A DNA stretch of 64,000 bases, from positions 1 through 64,000 of the forward strand of contig CANNBJ010000003.1 in the NCBI GenBank assembly GCA_947502835.1, given 5' to 3'. The position numbers and the translations under genes were made by a program. Below the pieces are notes generated by a model, which made no database searches, was not told the DNA's origin, and was given only the letters and a program-made list of their open reading frames with translations. The first letter of the stretch is position 1. Each line of letters opens with the position of its first letter. Shown piece by piece: positions 7,232-14,738 of the stretch. Origin of the DNA: Bdellovibrionales bacterium (lineage in GTDB: Bacteria; Bdellovibrionota; UBA1018; CAIMNF01).

Positions 7232-8788
7232 ATGTCAAAGCGAAGTGATGACCTTTTACGGGAGCGTGAGCGCCTTGCCGAACTCGGCGGGGGCGAAGCC
7301 AGAATCCAGAAACAACATGAGGCGGGCAAGCTCACCGCACGCGAGCGGATCGAACTGCTGCTTGATCCCGGGAGTTTTGTCGAGCTCGACAAATTTGTCA
7401 CTCATCGCTGTACCGACTTCGGCATGGAGTCTCAAAAGATTTACGGTGACGGAGTGGTTACCGGCTACGGCACGATCAATGGCCGGAAGATTTGCGTCTT
7501 CTCCCAAGACTTTACCGTATTCGGCGGCTCTCTTTCCGGCGCGCATGCGAGCAAGATCTGCAAGGTGATGGATCTTGCGCTCAAGACCGGGGTGCCCGTG
7601 ATCGGCTTGAACGACTCGGGTGGGGCACGGATCCAGGAAGGCGTCGAGTCCCTTGGCGGCTATGCCGAGATCTTCTGGCGCAATGTTCAGGCAAGCGGTG
7701 TGATTCCCCAGATCAGTTTGATCCTGGGTCCTTGCGCGGGTGGAGCCGTGTATTCACCTGCGATGACGGACTTCATTGCCATGGTCGAAGGTTCTTCTTA
7801 CATGTTTGTGACCGGTCCTGATGTCATCAAGACCGTGACTCACGAAGAAGTCACAAAAGAAGACCTGGGAGGTGCCGAGACCCACGCAGCCACGAGCGGT
7901 GTGTGTCAGATCGTCTATCCGGATGAGCGCGCGATGTTCGAAGGGGTGCGAAGGCTCCTTGATTTCCTGCCATCGAACAATCTTGATGCGGCTCCGAGAA
8001 AGGCAGCCGGGGATTCGCCCGAACGCCTTTGCACTCGAATCAATGAGATTCTGCCGGATGTATCCACGAAGCCCTATGACATCCGCCAGATCATCGAAGA
8101 TGTGATGGATGATGGAGATTTCTTTGAGATTCACAAAGCATACGCTGCGAACATTGTGGTGGGATTTGCGCGTCTGAATGGGCAAACAGTAGGAGTGGTC
8201 GGAAATCAACCCGCCCATCTGGCAGGATGTCTGGATATCGCAGCCTCCAGCAAGGCCGCCCGTTTTGTGCGCTATTGTGATGCCTTCAACATTCCCCTCG
8301 TGACCTTTGTCGATGTTCCGGGTTTCTTGCCCGGGACCGCACAAGAGTACGGCGGAATTATCCGTCACGGAGCGAAGCTTTTGTATGCGTATTCTGAAGC
8401 TACCGTGCCGAAGCTTACCGTGATCACCCGGAAAGCCTATGGCGGGGCGTATGATGTGATGTCCTCAAAGCACATCCGTGCCGATTTGAATCTTGCGTAT
8501 CCGAATGCCGAGATTGCGGTCATGGGCCCGGATGGAGCGATCAATATCTTGTACCGGAAGGAAATCCAGGACGCGACCGCGAAAGGCAATCTCGAGGAAG
8601 CGCGGGCGAAACTTGTGACCCAGTACAAAGACACCTTTGCGAATCCCTACAAGGCAGCCGAGCTCGGGTACATTGACGAGGTGATTGATCCGAAGTTCAC
8701 CCGCAGCCGACTCATCCAGGCGCTCGACTTGCTTGCAGGCAAGCGCGAGGCGGGACCTAGACGCAAACACGGGAACATCCCACTCTGA
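7232..8788 (+). CDS. pccB: Acyl-CoA (propionyl-CoA) carboxylase, carboxyltransferase beta subunit
   Basis: Transfers the carboxyl group from biotin to an acyl-CoA, probably propionyl-CoA, giving methylmalonyl-CoA. The 518-residue size and motifs fit Pcc[15 protein letters not shown] near the start, an acyl-CoA oxyanion region [17 protein letters not shown], and the C-terminal half with [29 protein letters not shown] (quoted in part: [15 protein letters not shown]) and [15 protein letters not shown]. An in-frame ATG 12 bp upstream (7220) is possible. It heads a compact operon with the biotin carboxylase and biotin carrier genes. A methylmalonyl-CoA mutase at 36694 supports propionyl-CoA as substrate, though acetyl-CoA is not excluded. 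Confidence 0.93.
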   Translation: MSKRSDDLLRERERLAELGGGEARIQKQHEAGKLTARERIELLLDPGSFVELDKFVTHRCTDFGMESQKIYGDGVVTGYGTINGRKICVFSQDFTVFGGSLSGAHASKICKVMDLALKTGVPVIGLNDSGGARIQEGVESLGGYAEIFWRNVQASGVIPQISLILGPCAGGAVYSPAMTDFIAMVEGSSYMFVTGPDVIKTVTHEEVTKEDLGGAETHAATSGVCQIVYPDERAMFEGVRRLLDFLPSNNLDAAPRKAAGDSPERLCTRINEILPDVSTKPYDIRQIIEDVMDDGDFFEIHKAYAANIVVGFARLNGQTVGVVGNQPAHLAGCLDIAASSKAARFVRYCDAFNIPLVTFVDVPGFLPGTAQEYGGIIRHGAKLLYAYSEATVPKLTVITRKAYGGAYDVMSSKHIRADLNLAYPNAEIAVMGPDGAINILYRKEIQDATAKGNLEEARAKLVTQYKDTFANPYKAAELGYIDEVIDPKFTRSRLIQALDLLAGKREAGPRRKHGNIPL

Positions 8789-8799
8789 TCGGAGCTCAC

Positions 8800-10380
8800 A
8801 TGAAATTCGAAGTAAAAAAGAGAGAGCCCGTATTGATTGCAAACCGTGGAGAGATCGCGATCCGCGTCGCACGGACCGCAAAGATGCTCGGGTTTCCGAC
8901 TGTCGCCGTGTATTCTGAGGCGGATCGTTTCTCGGAACACGTGAAGTTTTGTGATGCGGCGGAATTCATCGGCGAGTCGGAGCCGAAGAGCAGTTATCTC
9001 ATCGCAGACAAAATCATCGCGGCCGCAAAAAAGCACAAGGCAAAATACATTCACCCGGGCTACGGCTTTTTGTCAGAACGTCCTCATTTTGTGGAGGCGG
9101 TCGAAAAGGCAGGGCTTGTGTTTGTGGGGCCATCCGCAAATTCGATGCGCGTGATGGGAGACAAGATCGAGGCCAGAAAAACGGTTGACTCGCTTGATGT
9201 TCCCCGTGTTCCGGGAAGTCCCGGAGCCGTGAAGGATGCAAAGGAGGCGCTCGAGTTTGCACGCAAGGTCAAGTTCCCGGTTCTTTTGAAGGCAGCAGCC
9301 GGCGGCGGCGGGAAGGGCATGCGTCGGGTGGACACCGAGGAGGAGCTTCTCTCGGCGTTTGAGTCTGCATCCCGCGAGGCTTTGAGCGCTTTTGGTGATG
9401 GTGCGATGTATGTCGAGAAATACATTCTCGAGCCTCATCATGTCGAGATCCAGGTGTTTGGCGATGGCAAGGGTGGTGCGATTCACTTGGGTGAGCGGGA
9501 GTGCTCGATCCAGCGCCGGCATCAAAAGGTGTGGGAAGAGTCGCCCGCGCCGATTCTCGAAGTTCATCCGGAAACCCGGAAAAAAATGTTCGAGTCCGCA
9601 GTGCGGGTTGCGAAAGTGATCAAGTACGCTGGTGCGGGTACATTTGAATTCATCGTGGATGGAGCCGGAGATTTCTATTTTCTTGAAATGAATACGCGCC
9701 TGCAGGTTGAGCATCCTGTGACCGAGTGGGTGACGGGAATCGATCTTGTGGGAATGCAACTGCTTCTTGCAGCCGGTGAACTCACCCTTCCCCCGCAAGA
9801 GAGCATCACCCGAACGGGGGCCGCAATCGAGGTCCGCGTCTATGCCGAGGACCCTGAGAACTTCCTTCCGGCGCCCGGAAAGATGGGGCGGATCGTTCAA
9901 CCGAACGGGCCCTTTTTGCGCTGGGATTCGTCGTTTGAATCGAGCGGGGAAGTTTCCATGTTCTATGACCCGATGATCGCAAAGCTTTCGGTCTGGGGGC
10001 GGAATCGTGATGAAGCGGTCGCGCGGATGAGGGTTGCTCTTGATGAACTTTCGATCGAAGCGCCTAAGAACTCCCGTGGACAGGCAAAAGGATCCCTCAA
10101 AACCAACGTGGTGTTTTTGCAACGCCTCAGTCGTTGTCCGGATGTGATCTCGGGGAATACCACGACCGATCTGATTCCAAGGAATCCGCAGCTCACGGAA
10201 AAGCTCCCTTCGGCGGATCTCAGCAAAGACGAGGCCATCGCGCTTGCGCTTCTGCGCCTGACCGAATCGCTTGACTCCAGTGCTTCAGATTCGAACTCAG
10301 CAGGGAGCGGGAGAACGGTTGCCGGCGCCTCGGTACGAACTCTTTGGAATGAGCGCTCACGTTTGGAGGCACTCCGATGA
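8800..10380 (+). CDS. pccA: Biotin carboxylase subunit of acyl-CoA (propionyl-CoA) carboxylase
   Basis: ATP-dependent carboxylation of the carrier-bound biotin. Of 526 residues, the first 450 or so form the biotin carboxylase fold: N-terminal VLIANRGEIAIRVARTAK, the ATP-grasp glycine loop KAAAGGGGKGMR near residues 163-175, and the active-site strand EMNTRLQVEHPVTE near 296-309. The biotin carrier domain is not fused but encoded by the next gene, overlapping by 4 bp (ATGA). The last 70 residues are an extension without a clear match. It starts 11 bp after the pccB stop and is surely co-transcribed. Confidence 0.93.
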   Translation: MKFEVKKREPVLIANRGEIAIRVARTAKMLGFPTVAVYSEADRFSEHVKFCDAAEFIGESEPKSSYLIADKIIAAAKKHKAKYIHPGYGFLSERPHFVEAVEKAGLVFVGPSANSMRVMGDKIEARKTVDSLDVPRVPGSPGAVKDAKEALEFARKVKFPVLLKAAAGGGGKGMRRVDTEEELLSAFESASREALSAFGDGAMYVEKYILEPHHVEIQVFGDGKGGAIHLGERECSIQRRHQKVWEESPAPILEVHPETRKKMFESAVRVAKVIKYAGAGTFEFIVDGAGDFYFLEMNTRLQVEHPVTEWVTGIDLVGMQLLLAAGELTLPPQESITRTGAAIEVRVYAEDPENFLPAPGKMGRIVQPNGPFLRWDSSFESSGEVSMFYDPMIAKLSVWGRNRDEAVARMRVALDELSIEAPKNSRGQAKGSLKTNVVFLQRLSRCPDVISGNTTTDLIPRNPQLTEKLPSADLSKDEAIALALLRLTESLDSSASDSNSAGSGRTVAGASVRTLWNERSRLEALR

Positions 10381-10895
10381 TTGAAGGGTTGGCAGGCAAA
10401 CTGAAATTGGTGTTTCTCTCAAATCCCAAGGGGCGATCGGGCGAGACCGAAGTGCGGCTCATCGATGGTTCCATCGAAAAGGTTCGCTGGCACCGCGATG
10501 ATCAGGGAATCTGGATTGAGACCGGAAGTGGATACTCGGGCTTTGATGTCCGAAAAACCGAGACGGACGAGGGTGGATTCGAGTATCAGCTGCTCCGGCG
10601 TCGGCACGCCGGGGTCCTTACCGGAGTGAGTTTCCTGAAGGCGGGCGAGCAGGGTGATGCCTCCTCAAGCGGCAAGGCCAAAAAAGGCGCACGCGTGAAG
10701 AGCCAGATGCCGGGCAAGATCGTGCGGATTCTGGTCAAAGCGGGTGACGAGGTGAAAAAAGGCCAGTCGCTGCTCGTGATGGAGGCCATGAAGATGGAAA
10801 ACGAAATCAAGAGCCCGCAAGACGGCGTGATCAAAGCAGTGAAAGTCACCGAGGGGCAGGCAATCGAAAGCGGTGCGGAGCTCTTGCTCTTCTAG
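10377..10895 (+). CDS. Biotin carboxyl carrier protein of acyl-CoA carboxylase
   Basis: A 172-residue protein whose C-terminal 75 residues are a biotinyl domain with the attachment site EAMKMENEI; the modified residue is Lys139. The first 80 residues resemble the BT-like linker region of propionyl-CoA carboxylase alpha chains, which supports the idea that a classical fused alpha subunit is here split in two. The start overlaps the pccA stop (ATGA), giving strict coupling. No terminator is visible after it; the next gene is convergent 22 bp away. Confidence 0.9.
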   Translation: MIEGLAGKLKLVFLSNPKGRSGETEVRLIDGSIEKVRWHRDDQGIWIETGSGYSGFDVRKTETDEGGFEYQLLRRRHAGVLTGVSFLKAGEQGDASSSGKAKKGARVKSQMPGKIVRILVKAGDEVKKGQSLLVMEAMKMENEIKSPQDGVIKAVKVTEGQAIESGAELLLF

Positions 10896-10917
10896 CCGTT
10901 TCCGCGGGGGCCAGTCC

Positions 10918-11790
10918 TCAGTCCTTGATTTGGCTTTCGATCAACTTACGGATCTCTTGAAAGAGATCCTTTGCACCTTCGTCGCTGATCGACGGTGAAT
11001 TCAACTTCTTTTGAGCACCGGTGGAATCAGTCAGGGTGACCGAACTCCAGCTCCCGTAAAGCTTCATGTTCTCTCCTTCTGCGGGTTGTTGATCCGGTTC
11101 CCCCTCGACTGCAATCTCGCCCTTCATCAATTTTTTTATTTTTTCCGAGAGTTCCTGCTCCTCAATTTTGAGAGTCTCGGTTCTTGGCTTGAAATTTTTC
11201 TGGAGAACCTTGATTTCAAGGGCGCTCTCCTCCGATGCCGGGGCGTCGATTGTGTACTTGAGGTCTCCTCCTCCTTCGGTTTCCCACATCAAAGTTTTGA
11301 TCGTGGCGACATCAGCCGGATTGAGCTTCTTCTCGGTCGAGGTCCGGATCAATTGGTTGAGTTCTTCGAAAAGCCCGGCAAGGCTTTCATCCTTGATGAT
11401 GGGTGACTCGACGGTGACGCACTTGCCATCCTTGTCCGTGAAAATGATCTTGGAGTCTTTCTTCTTGGAATCGGTTTCGACTTTGGTTTTCCTCTCAAAG
11501 AGGGACTTCAGTTTCTTAACCAATGCTTCATCCTCGATCTTCACGGTATGATCAACCGATTGGGAACCCACATGTCCCACCTTGACTTCGAATTTTGAAT
11601 CAAGAAAAACCAAAAGGTAATCAAGCGCATCCGCACCTGTCGAGACCCACTCCATGGATTCAAAGGGAGCCTCGGCCTGAGTGACCTTCACAGGGGGTTC
11701 CGGGGTTCCAGGCGGGGCCTTTTGGGCAGCGCAGCCGGAGGCGAGAAGGGTCAGTACCAAAAGAGAGAAAAGCGGGGATTGAATCTTCAT
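10918..11790 (-). CDS. Lipoprotein with two copies of a repeated module (module A)
   Basis: A 290-residue lipoprotein (SPLFSLLVLTLLASGC; lipid on the Cys). The mature part holds two copies of an approximately 110-residue unit: a strand-rich stretch, an acidic helix (KKLKSLFERK; EKIKKLMKG) and an end motif (SPIIKDESLAGLFEELNQLI; SPSISDEGAKDLFQEIRKLI). The same unit, and a near-identical signal peptide, occur in the lipoprotein at 13266-14534, so the two are paralogs. An in-frame ATG at 11808 exists, but the paralog and the promoter spacing favour 11790. Function unknown; probably periplasm-facing. Confidence 0.85.
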   Translation of the reverse strand: MKIQSPLFSLLVLTLLASGCAAQKAPPGTPEPPVKVTQAEAPFESMEWVSTGADALDYLLVFLDSKFEVKVGHVGSQSVDHTVKIEDEALVKKLKSLFERKTKVETDSKKKDSKIIFTDKDGKCVTVESPIIKDESLAGLFEELNQLIRTSTEKKLNPADVATIKTLMWETEGGGDLKYTIDAPASEESALEIKVLQKNFKPRTETLKIEEQELSEKIKKLMKGEIAVEGEPDQQPAEGENMKLYGSWSSVTLTDSTGAQKKLNSPSISDEGAKDLFQEIRKLIESQIKD

Positions 11791-11810
11791 GGGGCCGAAT
11801 GATCCCATGT

Positions 11811-11827
11811 TTGATTATTTTAGTCAA
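11811..11827 (-). promoter_or_regulatory. TTGAC-type promoter element/operator of module-A lipoprotein
   Basis: On the minus strand this reads TTGAC-N7-ATCAA. The TTGAC half lies 33 nt upstream of the ATG, the same distance as in two neighbouring lipoprotein genes, so it is probably the -35 element, perhaps overlapped by an operator. Confidence 0.5.
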
Positions 11828-11874
11828 GCAATATTGAGGGAGACTTCCCGATTTCAAAACCGGTACCTCGTGGA

Positions 11875-12174
11875 CTACTCTCCGCAGCCGTTCGCAACAA
11901 TCGGAGGAGTTTTTGGGCAAGGCCCCTTTTTCTTGCACGACTCCTCGATCCTCTTCTTCAAGTCCAGCTTTTGCGCACATTCGCTTTTTTTGCCAGCGGC
12001 CGAAATGAGTTTCGAAACGCAATCCGTAAGCCCTGGATTTTCGCAATCATCGGTTTCAAGCTGTCGGGCGCAAAGAGCCATTTGCCAGCGAATGAGGTCG
12101 CCACGGACGGGGCATTTTTTGGCTTCTGCGAGAGGGGAGGTAAGGAAAAGTGCAAGCACAAGGATGGTTCTCAT
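11875..12174 (-). CDS. Small secreted cysteine-rich protein
   Basis: A 99-residue protein with a Sec signal (about 18 residues, ending PLAEA) and eight Cys in an 80-residue mature part, so a disulfide-stabilised periplasmic or extracellular protein is likely. A good ribosome-binding site (AAAAGGA) precedes the ATG. It stands between the lipoprotein genes and, like them, has a TTGACT about 32 nt upstream (GTCAA at 12206-12210 on the plus strand). No family recognised. Confidence 0.75.
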   Translation of the reverse strand: MRTILVLALFLTSPLAEAKKCPVRGDLIRWQMALCARQLETDDCENPGLTDCVSKLISAAGKKSECAQKLDLKKRIEESCKKKGPCPKTPPIVANGCGE

Positions 12175-12221
12175 TCCTTTTGCTTACGGCCGGCGGGAGG
12201 AAAGAGTCAACGGGAAACGGC

Positions 12222-13007
12222 TCAGCTGCTTTTCCGGTACTGAAGAACCTCGCCAGTCGTTTTGCACTGTTCATCGAGGCATGATTTCAGGGTGAACTCC
12301 GATCCGTCGGCTTTCGCTCCTTCCACACGGTACGTGGCTCCGGACTCCTCCATATCCTTCTTTAGGGTCACGATGCACGATGTTGCCTTGAATTCAGCGG
12401 TCGAGGAAGCGCTGTCCATCAAGGCCAGGTTGGATTCCACCGACAGAAGCGAGTCATCCTTAAGTTCTGTTTCGCCGGTCTTGACCGTGAAGCTTTCGGT
12501 CTTGTTTGACGTCACAGAGTACGACTTCATTCCATCAAAGTCCTGCATCAGGATGAAGTTTTCCACCCGGAGGGCAGTGGTTTCTTTGGAAACAATCCAG
12601 GATCCGGCGAGTCCCTTGAGATTCGCGCATTCCGATCCGGTGGTACCGGATGAGCCTTTTGCATCCTGATTCCCGGACTCGGCGAGATCCACTACGGGGA
12701 TCTCGATTTTCTCTCTCTTTGGCTCTTCTTCGAATTTAAAGTCGCTGGATTGCCCGTTTGATCCTGTTTCAGTTTCTGATCGGTTCAACCCGTTAGAAGT
12801 TGCAGATGAGGATTCTTGTGGGGCGGTCGCGGAGGAGGGGGCGTTCGCAGAAGGATCCATTTGAAGGCTGTCGAGGCGAAGGCCATCCGCTTGAGTGGGC
12901 TTTGATCCCTGCTTTGGAAGGATGGGGCCGACGTTCGAGCATGCCGACGCAAAGAGGACAAGGAGGAGTGCGATTGGAAAGGAGAACTGTGTGGGTTTTT
13001 TGGACAT
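12222..13007 (-). CDS. Lipoprotein with C-terminal module B
   Basis: A 261-residue lipoprotein (lipobox FASAC). Residues of about 30-120 are a low-complexity Ser/Ala/Gln/Glu linker. The C-terminal 140 residues are a compact domain starting CANLKGLAGSW and ending with paired Cys (CLDEQC), shared with the end of the lipoprotein at 13266-14534 (CKSLRSLEGIW ... CKDESC). The GxW start recalls lipocalin-like folds, but that is a guess. A TTG codon at 13034 could extend the frame but would overlap the promoter; the ATG at 13007 fits the paralog spacing. Confidence 0.82.
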   Translation of the reverse strand: MSKKPTQFSFPIALLLVLFASACSNVGPILPKQGSKPTQADGLRLDSLQMDPSANAPSSATAPQESSSATSNGLNRSETETGSNGQSSDFKFEEEPKREKIEIPVVDLAESGNQDAKGSSGTTGSECANLKGLAGSWIVSKETTALRVENFILMQDFDGMKSYSVTSNKTESFTVKTGETELKDDSLLSVESNLALMDSASSTAEFKATSCIVTLKKDMEESGATYRVEGAKADGSEFTLKSCLDEQCKTTGEVLQYRKSS

Positions 13008-13027
13008 AGGGGCACACTTTATATTGT

Positions 13028-13044
13028 TTGACAAAAAAAGTCAA
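13028..13044 (-). promoter_or_regulatory. Perfect TTGAC-N7-GTCAA palindrome upstream of module-B lipoprotein
   Basis: TTGAC-N7-GTCAA. The minus-strand TTGACT is 33 nt before the ATG and a TATAAA follows about 15 nt later, so a promoter overlapped by a dyad operator is likely. Confidence 0.55.
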
Positions 13045-13073
13045 GAATTAATGATCTGCTTCTGAACTTTGCG

Positions 13074-13267
13074 AACTGCCCCCGAAGAATGGACCTAATT
13101 CAGAGGGGTATTGTTCTAAGTGATCGTCATTAAAACGGTTTTTCAAGGTTTATGGGATCTAGGGTCGGCTGCCGCGATTTTTGAGACGAGTCCAAGCCAA
13201 AAGCGTTGAAATGAAGCGGTCCTTGCCCTTTTCTTGGGGGCCTTAGGTCCATTCTTCGGGGGCAGTT
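13074..13267. repeat. MITE-like element: 24/25-bp inverted repeats 145 bp apart
   Basis: The left arm 13074-13098 (AACTGCCCCC, GAAGAATGGACCTAA) and the right arm 13244-13267 are inverted copies differing by one C/G in a homopolymer. Between them is non-coding DNA with no ORF. The right arm ends inside the stop codon of the lipoprotein gene at 13266. No target-site duplication is evident. This covers most of the 13008-13265 intergenic gap. Confidence 0.6.
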
Positions 13268-14534
13268 AGGATGCGACCGAATTTCCGAGTTCCTGAATTT
13301 CCGCTTCCAAGACCTTCTTCTGATCTGCAAGGTCAGAGCAGGATTCATCCTTGCAGAACACATATCCGATCTTGGTGCTTGAATTGGTCTTGCTGGCTCT
13401 CACAATCCGGAAAAAAGTCGTACTTTCAGGCGTAGTGCGGGCACTGGGGATGGACTTTTTGACCATACATGACCGTGGATCATATTCCACGGTGGAGGTG
13501 ATTTCACTTGTATTCACTGCGACGCCATTTCTTTCCGTGTTGAATACCTCCTTCGACAAAAACTTTTGGATCGGACCAGATGTGGATTCCCCGGTTGCCG
13601 GTGAGATTTCTGATCGACTTTTGTATTTGGTATCTCCTATGGCAATTGTTGACGTCCAGATTCCTTCGAGAGAGCGGAGGGATTTGCAAGCTTCCGGGGA
13701 GTTCGATGCCGGCTGATTGTTCGTTTGTTTGTCAGATCGCGAGTTATCAGCACCAAGTGAGGAGTGATCTTGCCCGGATGCAGGTTGATCCTGCCCGGAT
13801 GCAGGTTGATCCTGCCCGGATGCAGGTTGATCCTGCCCGGATGCAGGTTGATCCTGACCGGATGCAGGTTGATCCTGACCGGATGCAGGTTGATCCTGAC
13901 CGGATGCAGGTTGATCGACCTCTTTTTGTTTTTGGCTGGGATTCGATTTCTCCTCGATCAGCCGTCGTAAATCATCAAAAAGAGTTTCCATTCCTTTTGT
14001 CCGAAGAATGGGGGCGCGGATGGTCCATTCCTGATTCGCGAGGGTTTCAAGCAGGACCTTGCTCTGTGAATCACCCATCTCAAGGGAGTCGAGCACAACC
14101 TCATTCCCATTTTGGATGAGGATTCCCCCGTACTTGCCTTTTCCTTCAAACAAGGATGAGACCTTGTCCATGATGTCACCCGTCAGCACGATTTCATGAT
14201 TCATGGACGTAAAGTTGTGACGCGCAAGACTCAGGATCAACGTCCCGTCCTTGTCTTGACCAATGGAATAAAGCAGATCCTTGGAACCACTGGTCTCGAA
14301 GGTGAGTCTTGCCAAACGTAGGTCAGTTTTCCTTGCCTCGCGATCTTGATCTTCTTGTGTTTCCCCGTCTGGAGCGGGAGTGTTTTTCGGATTCCCGGGG
14401 TTGTTCGTAACGATCTTCTCGTCCGTTTTCAAATCAGCCGAATATCCCGGTTGAGCGGTGAGTTGCTGCTTTGTTTGACAGCCTGACAGCAGGGCTAAAA
14501 CCAGGAATGCGAAAAGAGGGCTTGAGGTCTTCAT
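13266..14534 (-). CDS. Composite lipoprotein: module A, seven QPASGQD repeats, module B
   Basis: A 422-residue lipoprotein (signal SPLFAFLVLALLSGC). Residues of about 70-205 form one copy of module A, ending PILRTKGMETLFDDLRRLIEEK (motif LFDDLRRLI). A hydrophilic linker follows with seven perfect QPASGQD heptads. The last 145 residues are module B (CKSLRSLEGIW ... CKDESC), as in the lipoprotein at 12222-13007. The gene thus joins in one chain the domains that two neighbours carry separately. Its stop codon overlaps the end of the adjacent inverted repeat. Function unknown; a surface or periplasm-facing role is likely. Confidence 0.85.
   Translation of the reverse strand: MKTSSPLFAFLVLALLSGCQTKQQLTAQPGYSADLKTDEKIVTNNPGNPKNTPAPDGETQEDQDREARKTDLRLARLTFETSGSKDLLYSIGQDKDGTLILSLARHNFTSMNHEIVLTGDIMDKVSSLFEGKGKYGGILIQNGNEVVLDSLEMGDSQSKVLLETLANQEWTIRAPILRTKGMETLFDDLRRLIEEKSNPSQKQKEVDQPASGQDQPASGQDQPASGQDQPASGQDQPASGQDQPASGQDQPASGQDHSSLGADNSRSDKQTNNQPASNSPEACKSLRSLEGIWTSTIAIGDTKYKSRSEISPATGESTSGPIQKFLSKEVFNTERNGVAVNTSEITSTVEYDPRSCMVKKSIPSARTTPESTTFFRIVRASKTNSSTKIGYVFCKDESCSDLADQKKVLEAEIQELGNSVAS
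13771..13916 (-). repeat. Seven 21-bp in-frame tandem repeats (QPASGQD)
   Basis: Seven direct units of 21 bp, such as TGCCCGGATGCAGGTTGATC. Four units carry GCC and three carry GAC at one position. They sit within the composite lipoprotein gene, and copy-number change would keep the frame. Confidence 0.95.
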
Positions 14535-14690
14535 GGAGCGGAAGGGTACTATGATGTATCATTTTAGTCAAGTATTAATTGACTTTCGCACTTCTCTTCT
14601 CGCGAGGCCCGGGAGCGACTCCGGCGGCATTCCGCAAGTAATTGAAATCATGAGTCTTTAATTTATCTTTAGGGCGGCGTCATTCCTGAC

Positions 14691-14717
14691 TAAAACTTTT
14701 CCAGTTTTTGCCGATAC
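14691..14717 (+). promoter_or_regulatory. FliA (sigma-28) promoter of the MotB/MotA/FHA operon
   Basis: TAAA (14691-14694), 15-nt spacer, GCCGATAC (14710-14717): matches the FliA consensus TAAA-N15-GCCGATAA except for the last base. A ribosome-binding site (GGGAGA) and the ATG follow at proper distance. Confidence 0.8.
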
Positions 14718-14738
14718 GTCTGACGGGAGAAACTGTCC

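Noticed and set aside
9073-10122. Long antisense ORF (349 codons) in the biotin carboxylase gene
   Set aside because: Shadow of a GC-rich conserved gene; no motif; the sense strand has all family signatures.
13771-13916. CRISPR array
   Set aside because: The 21-bp units are directly adjacent with no spacers and encode an in-frame heptad repeat.
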